DNA of 32,750 nucleotides, from positions 1-32,750 of IMG/VR virus record IMGVR_UViG_3300048836_000699; one strand, given 5' to 3'. Numbering within the stretch: position 1 is the first letter of the stretch; each line of letters begins with the position of its first letter. Below are positions 23,116 to 29,589 of the stretch, one piece after another. The notes below the pieces were generated by a model. It saw nothing but the letters and a program-made list of their open reading frames with translations. It was not told where the DNA came from and did not search any database. Source of the DNA: a virus. The position numbers and the translations under genes were made by a program.

Positions 23116-24229
23116 GGCCGTGGAGCGCCACGGCAGCGCGGCCGCCGCCGCCCGGGCGCTCGGCATCCCCCGCACCACGTTCCGCCGCCGCCTCGCCGCC
23201 GAGGAGCACCCGACGCTCGAACAGACGGCCGCGGCCGAGGGCTTCGACGCCGCGGGCGTCACCGCCTACTGGCACAAGTCCAAGCGCATCTCGGCCTACG
23301 TGCGCGTGGACCGCGGGCGCGACGAGACGGGGCTGGACCGGGCGTTGGAGCGCGTCCAGGCGGCGCTGGCCGCCCCGCAGCAAGGTCCGCCCCCGGCGCG
23401 CGTCAACGACGTGCTGAGCGTGCTGAGCTTCCCTGACTGGCACCTGCTGATGCAGGCTCACGCCGAGGAGACCGGCGGCGAGTACGACCTCTCGATCGCC
23501 GAGGCGAACTTCCGGGTCGGCGCGGCGCGCCTGCTGGAGCGGGCGGGCCCAGGCGAGGAGTGCCTCGTGCTCGGCCTCGGCGACCAGTTCCACACCAACT
23601 CGAACAAGAACGTGACCGAGGCGTCGGGCCACCCTCTGCAGGTCTCGGGCCGCATCTGGCGCGCCTTCGACATCGCGGTCTACGCCTTCGTCTACGCGGT
23701 GCGCGCCGCGCTGCGCACGCACCGGCGCGTCGTGGTCCGGATCCTGCCCGGCAACCACGACGAGTTCCTCGCCACGCTGCTCGAGCGCGCGGTCGGCCTC
23801 GCCTTCGCGGCCGAGTCCCGCGTCACGGTCGCCGCGTCGCCGCGCTACTACTTCGCTCACCAGTTCGGCCGGGCGATGGTGGCGGCGACGCACGGCAACA
23901 ACATCAAGGGCGGCGAGAACGGCCGCATCCGCGCGGCGGCGATCCTGGCGCACCACTACCGCGAGATGTACGGCACCTCCGACGTCCGCTACCTGCTGTC
24001 GGGCGACAAGCACCACGAGCGCACCTTCGACGTGCCGGGCTGGCTGGCGATCCAGTTGCGTGCGATGACGGCGATGGACGCGTGGGCCGCCAAGAGCTAC
24101 CTCTCAGTGGGTGAGGTCTCGCTCCTGCAGATCGGGCGGAGTGGCGCGCGTCTCGCGCATCTGTTCGAGCCCCTGCCCGCGCTCGGCGAGCGCCGTGACG
24201 AACCCGACCAGCTCAGCCTCGCCCTGTAG
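23093..24229 (+). CDS. HTH-metallophosphoesterase fusion protein
   Basis: This protein is 378 residues from ATG 23093; GAGG (23080-23083) favours it over ATG 23084. Residues about 4-34 form a Fis-type helix-turn-helix (HGSAAAAARALGIPRTTFRR). About 105-350 form a calcineurin-like phosphoesterase with DWH (115-117), GDQFH (163-167), GNHDE (220-224), THGNN (266-270) and GDKHH (304-308), the full set of metal ligands. Such phage proteins probably act on nucleic acid or nucleotides, with the HTH giving DNA binding. It lies after the lysis genes and ends at the convergent junction. The substrate is unknown. Confidence 0.83.
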   Translation: MTTSTLREAVERHGSAAAAARALGIPRTTFRRRLAAEEHPTLEQTAAAEGFDAAGVTAYWHKSKRISAYVRVDRGRDETGLDRALERVQAALAAPQQGPPPARVNDVLSVLSFPDWHLLMQAHAEETGGEYDLSIAEANFRVGAARLLERAGPGEECLVLGLGDQFHTNSNKNVTEASGHPLQVSGRIWRAFDIAVYAFVYAVRAALRTHRRVVVRILPGNHDEFLATLLERAVGLAFAAESRVTVAASPRYYFAHQFGRAMVAATHGNNIKGGENGRIRAAAILAHHYREMYGTSDVRYLLSGDKHHERTFDVPGWLAIQLRAMTAMDAWAAKSYLSVGEVSLLQIGRSGARLAHLFEPLPALGERRDEPDQLSLAL

Positions 24230-24328
24230 CCGCCGCGCGGCGGCCACGGTCGCCGCCACGCCGAGGCGCGCCACGCTCTCGGCGAGGCGCCGGCCCCGGG
24301 CGCATCCCTCAACCCACTCACACACCAT
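24104..24328 (-). CDS. Small helical protein overlapping the opposite strand's gene end
   Basis: This candidate of 74 residues starts at ATG 24328 with Shine-Dalgarno GGAGG three bases upstream, inside the end of the methylase gene. It is helical (GRRLAESVARLGVAATVAAA, ELVGFVTALAERGQ). Its last 126 bp are antisense to the C-terminal tail of the metallophosphoesterase. The ribosome site and coupled start support a real last gene of the minus-strand operon; the large antisense overlap argues against it. Confidence 0.42.
   Translation of the reverse strand: MVCEWVEGCARGRRLAESVARLGVAATVAAARRLQGEAELVGFVTALAERGQGLEQMRETRATPPDLQERDLTH
24229..24244. terminator. GC-rich perfect palindrome at the convergent gene junction
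   Basis: The 16-bp perfect inverted repeat GCCGCCGCGCGGCGGC begins at the last base of the metallophosphoesterase stop codon. It could form a stable hairpin in transcripts from both strands and limit read-through where the two operons meet. No T-run follows on either strand, so it is not a standard intrinsic terminator. Confidence 0.35.
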
Positions 24329-25355
24329 GCACCTCCGGAACGCGCAGCGGGATCTCGGCCGCGTGCTTCGGCTCACGCTCTATCAGCGTCACCTGAAAGC
24401 CCTCATCTAGCGCGGCGCGCCCGGTCGTGCCGCTGCCGGCGAAGGGGTCGAGGATGTGCCCGCCAGGCGGCGTGAAGTGGCGGCAAAGCCAGCGCATCAG
24501 GGCAAGCGGCTTCACCGTCGGGTGCGTCGTGTCGCCCTTCTCGGCCTTCGATGGCTTGGCGCAGTAATAGAATCGGGCGGCTGAACCGGCGTCGCCGTAT
24601 TCTATGTTGGGCGTTCCGGCTGGGCGGTTTTCCCGCCCGTAGGTGTTGCCTTGGTGTCCTGCCGCCGTCGCCTTTTTAACTGCGCCCGTGCCGCTGACCG
24701 TGTGGGGAAACAGCGCAAGCACCTCGTCGCTGCCGTCGTGCATCAGGTTCGCGGGCCAGCGTCCGCCCTCAACCCGACACCCGTCTATGTTGACACACCC
24801 CACGCCCCACTTGAGAAGGTTGTCGGCCATCGTCGGCTCGGAGATGGGTTTCTGGCCGATGTAGATGGGTTCGAGGGCGGGCTTCTGCGCCTGAGTTCCG
24901 TGGCGCCAGCCTTCCCACTGCGCCGGGTCCGCGCCGCGCGCGGCAAGCGCCTTGTCGGGGTTGGTCGCCTTCGGCATGCCACTCGCATAGCACCAGCCGA
25001 TGAACGGGTGCATGATGAAGCCGGCGTCCTCCATCGCGCAGGCCATCCGGTGCCCGGTGCGCGGGCTGCTGAACGCCGCGACGTAGCCGCCCGGCTTCAG
25101 GACGCGGAACAGCTGCGACCAGAGCGCCGGGCTCTGTGCGATGTCGCCGCCGTCCCACCGCAGATTCATGAAGCCCTTGCTCGCGCGGCTGAAGGCGCCG
25201 TCCGAGCCGTGCTTGGCGGGCGCGGCGTTCTCGCCCCCGAACCGCTTCGTGATCGAAGTCAGGTGGTAGGGCGGGTCGGTGATGACCGAGTCGAACCAGT
25301 TGTCGGGGTAGAGGTCGAGTTCCTCGATGCAGTCGCCGACGATCAGTTCAGCCAT
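24318..25355 (-). CDS. DNA amino-methyltransferase, beta-class (N4-cytosine or N6-adenine)
   Basis: This 345-residue protein has the catalytic DPPY at 27-30 and the SAM-binding DPFAGSGTTG at 303-312, with the target-recognition region between. That order (motif IV, TRD, motif I) defines beta-class amino-methyltransferases, the class of CcrM. The VGDCIEEL start, LKPGGYVAAFSSPRT and HPTVKPLALMRWL are typical. It would modify phage DNA, probably against host restriction, or mimic host cell-cycle methylation. No paired nuclease is visible. It overlaps the winged-helix gene upstream by 13 bp. Confidence 0.9.
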   Translation of the reverse strand: MAELIVGDCIEELDLYPDNWFDSVITDPPYHLTSITKRFGGENAAPAKHGSDGAFSRASKGFMNLRWDGGDIAQSPALWSQLFRVLKPGGYVAAFSSPRTGHRMACAMEDAGFIMHPFIGWCYASGMPKATNPDKALAARGADPAQWEGWRHGTQAQKPALEPIYIGQKPISEPTMADNLLKWGVGCVNIDGCRVEGGRWPANLMHDGSDEVLALFPHTVSGTGAVKKATAAGHQGNTYGRENRPAGTPNIEYGDAGSAARFYYCAKPSKAEKGDTTHPTVKPLALMRWLCRHFTPPGGHILDPFAGSGTTGRAALDEGFQVTLIEREPKHAAEIPLRVPEVHGV

Positions 25356-25789
25356 GCGTTCGGCCTCCTGCGGTAGGCGAGGTCTCGCCCGTTGACCTCG
25401 TGGACGTCGACCAAGCCGCGACGCTGGAGCGACCGCAGGGCCTTGTTCAGGTTGCCGGGACTCTCGAAGCCGGCCTCGCGCGCGGCCTTGACCCCGAAGT
25501 GCTGCCAGTCCTCGGTGACGAGGTCGTAGGCGCGGCGCTCGACGCCCGTGAGTTCGGCCTTCTTGCCGGGCTCGGGGCCCCGGTAGACGTAGCCGACGGA
25601 GTAGCCAACGCGCTCGATCTTCAGCTCGGGGCGCCGGGTGCGGATGCGCGAGACCTGCACCTTGACGACGTTCTCGGACGTGCGCAGCGCCGCCGCGATG
25701 GTCGCGATGCGGACGGGCAGCGGCGCCTTGTCGTGGAGATACCAGACCAGCGCGGACTGCTGCTCGGTGAGACCTTCAACGTATCGCAC
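25343..25789 (-). CDS. Putative winged-helix DNA-binding protein
   Basis: This 148-residue protein has an N-terminal half (about 10-70: ALVWYLHDKAPLPVRIATIA, VVKVQVSRIRTRRPELKI, VGYSVGYVYRG) resembling the winged helix of OmpR/CtrA-type C-terminal domains, without a receiver domain. The second half (NLNKALRSLQRRGLVDVHEV) looks like another winged helix. It lies between two methylase genes and overlaps both (14 bp and 13 bp). A transcription regulator of the operon or of host cell-cycle genes is plausible; the binding site is unknown. Confidence 0.68.
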   Translation of the reverse strand: MRYVEGLTEQQSALVWYLHDKAPLPVRIATIAAALRTSENVVKVQVSRIRTRRPELKIERVGYSVGYVYRGPEPGKKAELTGVERRAYDLVTEDWQHFGVKAAREAGFESPGNLNKALRSLQRRGLVDVHEVNGRDLAYRRRPNAWLN

Positions 25790-27089
25790 GGATGAACTCT
25801 GTTGCTAGTTGGGGAACGATGGCGTTGCCGTAGCCGCGGAGGCGCGTGACCCTCGCTTCCGCGTCTTGTGCGAGCGGATGGCCGCCCGGCACCACTCCTC
25901 CGGAAACCCCATCAGCCAACCCGAGAAGCGAGGATTCAACCGGCCGCCACTTTCCATCCCGGCAGAAGATCCAGTCAGCATCTCGCCACGGGCTGTCAGG
26001 CGCGCGGGGCCGCTCCACTCGGGCGGCAACGTCAGGCCATGCCCCGCCACCAGCGCGCCGCAGAGCGCCGCCGTCTTGCGGCTGCTGTCCGTGTTGCCCG
26101 CCTCGTTGTTGCCGTTCTGCGCCGGCGTCCCTGCCATCGGCGTCGGCCAGCCCGCCGTCTGCGCCACGCCCCCGAGGCTCACCGTCGCCTTCGACCCATC
26201 CGGCCGCCGGCCCGAGGACGAGCAGTTCGTCATCGTCTGGCCGCCCTCGGCGTTCCCGACTACCGGCGTCGGCCAGCCCGCCATCGTCGCCGCATCGAGC
26301 AGCGTCCAGCCGATATTCGCCGGCTTGGCGCCCGGGGACCGTTTCGCCGTCGCGTTTCTGCTGGAGGCGGCGTCTTGCGCCGTCGTCGTCGGCCAGCCCG
26401 CCGTCGTCGCCACGCGCGGAAGTTGATCCAACCGGGACCGGATCGAGCCGTCGGGGTTCACGCCCGTCGTCGCCATGCCCGCCGAGTCCCGAAAGTCCCG
26501 AGCCGCAGCGGTCGGCCGCCCAGAACAACCGCTGTCGGATGTGCGGCGCGCCGACGCCCGCAGCGCAGAGATCGGCGGACCCAGCGGCGTATCCCAGCCT
26601 TTCCACGACAGCGCGTAGAGCGGCGAACCACAGGCGGCCAGACTCGCTCGCAACCTGCTCTCCAAGGACTCTTGAAGGGCGGCACTCGCCGATGAGACGG
26701 AGGAACTCGGGCAGGAGGTGGCGATCGTCACTGCGCCATTCGTGGCTGCAATCGAGACACACCCATCCGGCAGTGATGAGAGGATGCGCGAGAGCGCGCT
26801 TTCCGCCGCAGTCAGGGCAGAGTTGGCCTTTGCCCGCGGCGCTGAACGGGGGGCACGGGCAGGAGCCGGTCCAGATCGGCTCGTCGGGCGAGACGCCGGC
26901 GAGTTCGAGTGCCAGAGGCCACCCGCCGATGCCCGCGAAGAAGTGGCACTGCGAAAAGCCTCGAAGATCGGAAGGCTGAACATCGACGATGCTCCGACGG
27001 TCTACGACACCCGCAGGTATCAAGTTTTCCTTGACAAGCTGCTCAAGCCAATCCGCGGCAGCAGCGTCGAATTCATTGTAGTAGTTCAA
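25776..27089 (-). CDS. C5-cytosine DNA methyltransferase with zinc-ribbon insertion
   Basis: This protein is 437 residues from TTG 27089, which overlaps the upstream stop (TTGA) and gives the usual MNYYNEFDAAAADWL start of this phage family. The motifs are FAGIGGW (51-57), catalytic Pro78-Cys79 within SCPCPPFS (PCQPFS in most relatives), GEQVAS (143-148, ENV equivalent), IRQR (184-187) and GYGNAIVP near the C terminus. Residues 91-114 carry C-x2-C-x16-C-x2-C, a likely zinc ribbon placed right after the catalytic loop. The middle contains repeated GGLAD(A/D) units at about 227-317. It methylates cytosine in phage DNA; the target is unknown. Confidence 0.92.
   Translation of the reverse strand: MNYYNEFDAAAADWLEQLVKENLIPAGVVDRRSIVDVQPSDLRGFSQCHFFAGIGGWPLALELAGVSPDEPIWTGSCPCPPFSAAGKGQLCPDCGGKRALAHPLITAGWVCLDCSHEWRSDDRHLLPEFLRLIGECRPSRVLGEQVASESGRLWFAALRAVVERLGYAAGSADLCAAGVGAPHIRQRLFWAADRCGSGLSGLGGHGDDGREPRRLDPVPVGSTSARGDDGGLADDDGARRRLQQKRDGETVPGRQAGEYRLDAARCGDDGGLADAGSRERRGRPDDDELLVLGPAAGWVEGDGEPRGRGADGGLADADGRDAGAERQQRGGQHGQQPQDGGALRRAGGGAWPDVAARVERPRAPDSPWRDADWIFCRDGKWRPVESSLLGLADGVSGGVVPGGHPLAQDAEARVTRLRGYGNAIVPQLATEFIRAIR
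26139..26410 (-). repeat. Spaced repeats inside the cytosine methylase gene
   Basis: A near-identical 22-27 bp unit with core GTCGGCCAGCCCGCC occurs at 26139, 26264 and 26384, about 120-125 bp apart. On the coding strand it specifies GGLAD(A/D) in the variable region of the methylase. Such GLADA repeats recur in this phage methylase family and probably lie in the target-recognition region. Confidence 0.75.
27020..27034 (-). promoter_or_regulatory. TCAAG-N5-CTTGA site inside the methylase coding region
   Basis: This is a perfect inverted repeat whose coding-strand spacer is GAAAA, beginning 55 bp inside the methylase gene. It spans codons for V-K-E-N-L and is followed by ATA, all AT-rich choices including TTG and ATA in an otherwise very GC-rich gene. 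The orientation of the A-rich spacer again follows transcription. It may be a roadblock or operator site kept at the cost of codon choice. Confidence 0.5.
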
Positions 27090-27448
27090 CGCAGCACCCG
27101 GACTGCGATGCCGACGCCCGCCAGCAGACCCGCGAACAGCGCGCCGATGCCGCCGATGGGCACGGGCGCAGGCGGCTCGCTGACGACCGGGGGCGGCGCT
27201 GGACGAAGCACCGGCCGCTCGCCGCCCCCCGACGTCACTGCGCCGAACGCCCACTCCGCGGGCGTGGCGGGGTCCCACAGCGTCGGATGCGTCGCCGCCA
27301 TCGGCTGCGTCGGGCCACCGAGGATCGACGGCTGCGCAGCCCACCACGCCTCGGGGCGGTAGTCGCAGAGCGCCCAGCCGCCGGGCTCGTGCATCACGTC
27401 AGCGGCCGCCGGCGCCGCGATCAGGGCGGCGATCGCCAGCGCCTTCAC
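27086..27448 (-). CDS. Small exported protein with C-terminal membrane anchor
   Basis: This protein is 120 residues from GTG 27448, overlapping the HD gene stop by GTGA. Residues 1-19 form a signal peptide (KALAIAALIAAPAAAD, cleavage after AAA). The exported part holds GWALCDYRPEAWW and a Pro-rich stretch (LRPAPPPVVSEPPAP). It ends with VPIGG, a hydrophobic helix (GALFAGLLAGVGIAV) and basic VRVLR. The three-part end loosely recalls PEP/VPLPA-CTERM signals, though it may simply be a membrane anchor. A surface function such as superinfection exclusion is speculative. Confidence 0.68.
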   Translation of the reverse strand: MKALAIAALIAAPAAADVMHEPGGWALCDYRPEAWWAAQPSILGGPTQPMAATHPTLWDPATPAEWAFGAVTSGGGERPVLRPAPPPVVSEPPAPVPIGGIGALFAGLLAGVGIAVRVLR

Positions 27449-27948
27449 AGCCCCAACTCCTTGCGGCGCTGGGCGAATATTCCGGAGTGCGTGTTGACTC
27501 TGGACATCCTGCTCCACGGCGCATCGGTCCTTTCGATGCCGAGGTCCCGCATCTCGATGCGGGCGACGTAGTCGTCAGCCTCGCAAATCGCTTCGGTGTC
27601 GATGGGTCCGTCGCAGAACTTCGCCCAGACGACGTCGATGAAGTTCTCCTCGACGTCTGTCCAGACCTGGCCGAGCGACTTTTTGAGGGGGGCCGGCACG
27701 TCGCCGGCATACGCCTCGAAGGCGTCATGCAGCAGCGCCGCGATGGCGGTCGCTTTGCTCGCGCCGCGCGCCTCGACGATCAAGCTGACCAAGACCGAAT
27801 GATTGGCGACGGAGAGCCGCTGGTTTCCGACGCAGCCCCATCGGATGCGCCGCTCGAGGCCCTCTTGGATGTCGTCGAGGGCGATCAGTGAGGGGTCGGG
27901 CCGGTAGAGGTCCAGCAGCCCGAGGCTGGTGTAGACGAGGGCGGTCAT
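27445..27948 (-). CDS. HD-domain phosphohydrolase (YfbR/DatZ-like)
   Basis: This protein is 167 residues from ATG 27948 with Shine-Dalgarno AGAGGAA. The metal-binding set is His50 (SVANHSVLVS), His74-Asp75 (ALLHDAFEAYAGDVPAPLKK) and probably Asp125 or Asp126. This is the phage HD family that includes 5'-nucleotidases and the dATPase DatZ. It lies in an operon with thymidylate synthesis and methylase genes, so an effect on the deoxynucleotide pool is likely. No purZ-like gene is in the window, so a Z-genome pathway is not supported here. Confidence 0.85.
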   Translation of the reverse strand: MTALVYTSLGLLDLYRPDPSLIALDDIQEGLERRIRWGCVGNQRLSVANHSVLVSLIVEARGASKATAIAALLHDAFEAYAGDVPAPLKKSLGQVWTDVEENFIDVVWAKFCDGPIDTEAICEADDYVARIEMRDLGIERTDAPWSRMSRVNTHSGIFAQRRKELGL

Positions 27949-28094
27949 ACAGGTTCCTCTCTGAAGGCGCGCATCAGCGCCACCCACGGGTCGTCGGCGT
28001 AGGCCACCGACCACCCTCCAGTCTCAGCGTCTTGCACGGACGCCACCCAGCGACCGTGCGGGCTGTCGACTTGGCGGACGTTAAACGCCCTCAT
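27945..28094 (-). CDS. Small 49-residue protein between GapR and HD genes
   Basis: Translation from ATG 28094 gives 49 residues: [20 protein letters not shown] and then a Trp-rich part ending FREEPV. The start lies within the last codons of the GapR gene (14-bp overlap) and its stop overlaps the HD gene start by ATGA. It fills the whole interval, which supports it despite its size. A compact beta-sheet protein is likely; function unknown. Confidence 0.65.
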   Translation of the reverse strand: MRAFNVRQVDSPHGRWVASVQDAETGGWSVAYADDPWVALMRAFREEPV

Positions 28095-28317
28095 CGAGCG
28101 CGTTCAGGTAGAGTTCGATGAGGGCTTCTTCCTCGGCGCGTTCGTCGGCGTCGCGCTTCATCAGCGCGATCACTTTGCGCAGGATCTTGGTGTCGAAGCC
28201 GTTGCCCTTGGCCTCAGCGTAGACTTCCTTGATCTGGTCGGCGACTTCCTGCTTCTCCTTTTCGAGCGTCTGGATGCGCTCGACGAGGGCTCGCAGCTGG
28301 GGGCTCAGGTTGCTCAT
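28081..28317 (-). CDS. GapR-family (DUF2312) nucleoid-associated protein
   Basis: This 78-residue protein has a coiled-coil N terminus ([20 protein letters not shown]) followed by [20 protein letters not shown] and an acidic helix ending [15 protein letters not shown]. This is the DUF2312/GapR signature; in Caulobacter, GapR clamps overtwisted DNA and aids replication. The phage copy could support its own replication or alter host nucleoid behaviour. It has a strong Shine-Dalgarno (AAGGAG) and a TCAAG repeat just upstream, so it may head a sub-operon. Confidence 0.9.
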   Translation of the reverse strand: MSNLSPQLRALVERIQTLEKEKQEVADQIKEVYAEAKGNGFDTKILRKVIALMKRDADERAEEEALIELYLNALDEGV

Positions 28318-28332
28318 GTGATTCTCCTTGAA

Positions 28333-28347
28333 TCAAGGTTTAGTTGA
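28333..28347 (-). promoter_or_regulatory. TCAAG-N5-CTTGA-like site upstream of gapR
   Basis: On the minus strand this reads TCAAC-TAAAC-CTTGA, matching nine of ten arm bases, with an A-rich spacer. It lies in the 31-bp gap between the Dam-like gene and gapR and ends 15 bp before the ATG, next to the Shine-Dalgarno. A further TCAAGG directly after it forms a second small palindrome (CCTTGAATCAAGG, 28326-28338 on the plus strand numbering). Confidence 0.5.
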
Positions 28348-28348
28348 C

Positions 28349-28849
28349 TCAGACGCGCGCGTCTAGTGTTAACCATGCGGTGATGAGCGGGCCGTCGACG
28401 CCCGAGTCGTGCAGCCGGCGCGCGGCCTCCGCCCCGTAGGCGATCAGGGCGGACGGGGCGCCGCCGTTGTGGGCCGCGCGTTGCCCGTCGGCGTGGTGGA
28501 AGTGAAGGCGGCCCGCGAGAAACAGCACCGCCGACGCCTTGGCCCAGACCTCGGACTGCCACCAGGCGGTCTCGGTGCGGGCGAACACGAGCGCGAGCGC
28601 CGCCCCGTGCTCTGCGCATCTGGCGAGCCACCGGCCCGCCTCGTCGTCATAGGGCGGGTTGCACCACACCATGCCGCGCCACGGCCGATCGAGGCCACGC
28701 TCGCCGTAGTGCACGGCCGCCGTCGCCCACGGACGCGGCTCGCCGAAACAGGGGTCGAGGTCGAACGGCCCCAGCAGGCGCACGAGGTCGGGAGGCGTCA
28801 GCCAGACCCGGTCGCCGCGCCCATGCCGCTGGTGGCCGCCGATGCTCAC
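28349..28849 (-). CDS. Phage Dam-like adenine methyltransferase
   Basis: This protein is 166 residues from GTG 28849, overlapping the ThyX stop by GTGA; the open frame further upstream lies inside the thyX gene. It contains WLTPPDLVRLLGPFDLDPC (16-34) and the catalytic NPPY at 64-67, then ALALVFARTETAWW and LFLAGRLHFH. This is the pattern of phage DNA N-6-adenine methyltransferases (Dam superfamily), in which the classic SAM motif I is weak. It would methylate adenine in phage DNA. It is the third methylase of this operon. Confidence 0.88.
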   Translation of the reverse strand: MSIGGHQRHGRGDRVWLTPPDLVRLLGPFDLDPCFGEPRPWATAAVHYGERGLDRPWRGMVWCNPPYDDEAGRWLARCAEHGAALALVFARTETAWWQSEVWAKASAVLFLAGRLHFHHADGQRAAHNGGAPSALIAYGAEAARRLHDSGVDGPLITAWLTLDARV

Positions 28850-29589
28850 AGGTGCGACCAGCTGATCGGGAACAGGGGCTCGATGATGGCCTCGACCTGG
28901 TTGGCGAGGTCGCGGATTTCTTTCTGGGCGTGCGGGTCCTGCCGCAGCTTGCAGATGCGCCGGAAGGCGAGGACCGAGCCCGTCTGAATCCAGCGCGTCG
29001 CTGTCGCCATCGGCAGCAGGAAGCGCGCCTGTTCTAGGCAGATGCCCGCGCCGAAGGCACGTTCGTAAGCGTGGGCGCACTGGTCGAAGGTTTCTTCCGC
29101 TACTAGTGCGAAGGACTCATCGTCAACGACTTGATCGCTCGACCCCTGCTTGACATTCGGCGCAGCCGCCCGCCAGTCTGAGGGGCGATAGATGTCCGAC
29201 GCCTCGACGTAGCGCATGCTCATCTCTGACCAGGCGGTCGCCTCCTCGATCGTCGAAACACCGACCGTCGAGCGCCACCACTGCCGGGCGATCGCCAGCG
29301 GCACGCCGTCGAAGTGCAGCTTGATCGAGGTGTGCGTGAACGGCGCGAAGTGGGTCTGCACGTCGCGGATGCGGCGCCACAGCCGCTCGGCGGCGTCGGC
29401 CGTCTCGCACATGACGATCTCGGCGAGCAGCGACCGGAACTCGGCCTCGGTGACGCCCCGGGCGAGGTAGCGGATCAGCGCCGCGTCCTTCTCCGGGTTC
29501 GACGCCTGGCGCTCGCGTGCGTTCGAGACGCGGGCGTCGGCGGCGATGGAGGCGTCCGAGCCGACGTGCCAGATGTAAGTGACGTTCAT
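28846..29589 (-). CDS. thyX: ThyX-like flavin-dependent thymidylate synthase with altered signature
   Basis: This 247-residue protein is clearly of the ThyX fold: H86 and SIKLHFDGVPLAIARQWWR (88-106), SEMSMRYVE (121-129), KQGSSD (147-152), LEQARFLLP (185-193) and DPHAQKEIR (218-226). ThyX makes dTMP from dUMP using FAD, NADPH and methylene-tetrahydrofolate. The canonical RHR core after ARQW is replaced by R-S-T and about eight extra residues precede the S-x-R-Y part, so the diagnostic His and second Arg are missing. It could be a divergent dTMP synthase, or act on another substrate. It overlaps the winged-helix gene upstream by ATGA. Confidence 0.85.
   Translation of the reverse strand: MNVTYIWHVGSDASIAADARVSNARERQASNPEKDAALIRYLARGVTEAEFRSLLAEIVMCETADAAERLWRRIRDVQTHFAPFTHTSIKLHFDGVPLAIARQWWRSTVGVSTIEEATAWSEMSMRYVEASDIYRPSDWRAAAPNVKQGSSDQVVDDESFALVAEETFDQCAHAYERAFGAGICLEQARFLLPMATATRWIQTGSVLAFRRICKLRQDPHAQKEIRDLANQVEAIIEPLFPISWSHL

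Noticed and set aside
24229-24244. Firm bidirectional intrinsic terminator
   Set aside because: Perfect GC palindrome but no T-run on either strand; kept only as a low-confidence feature.
25846-26979. Plus-strand frame of 377 codons over the cytosine methylase
   Set aside because: Ser/Pro/Arg-rich shadow opposite a gene with full catalytic motifs; no ribosome site.
27445-27948. HD protein as part of a 2-aminoadenine (Z) genome pathway
   Set aside because: DatZ is an HD protein, but no PurZ or MazZ gene is in the window and the HD family is widespread in phages.
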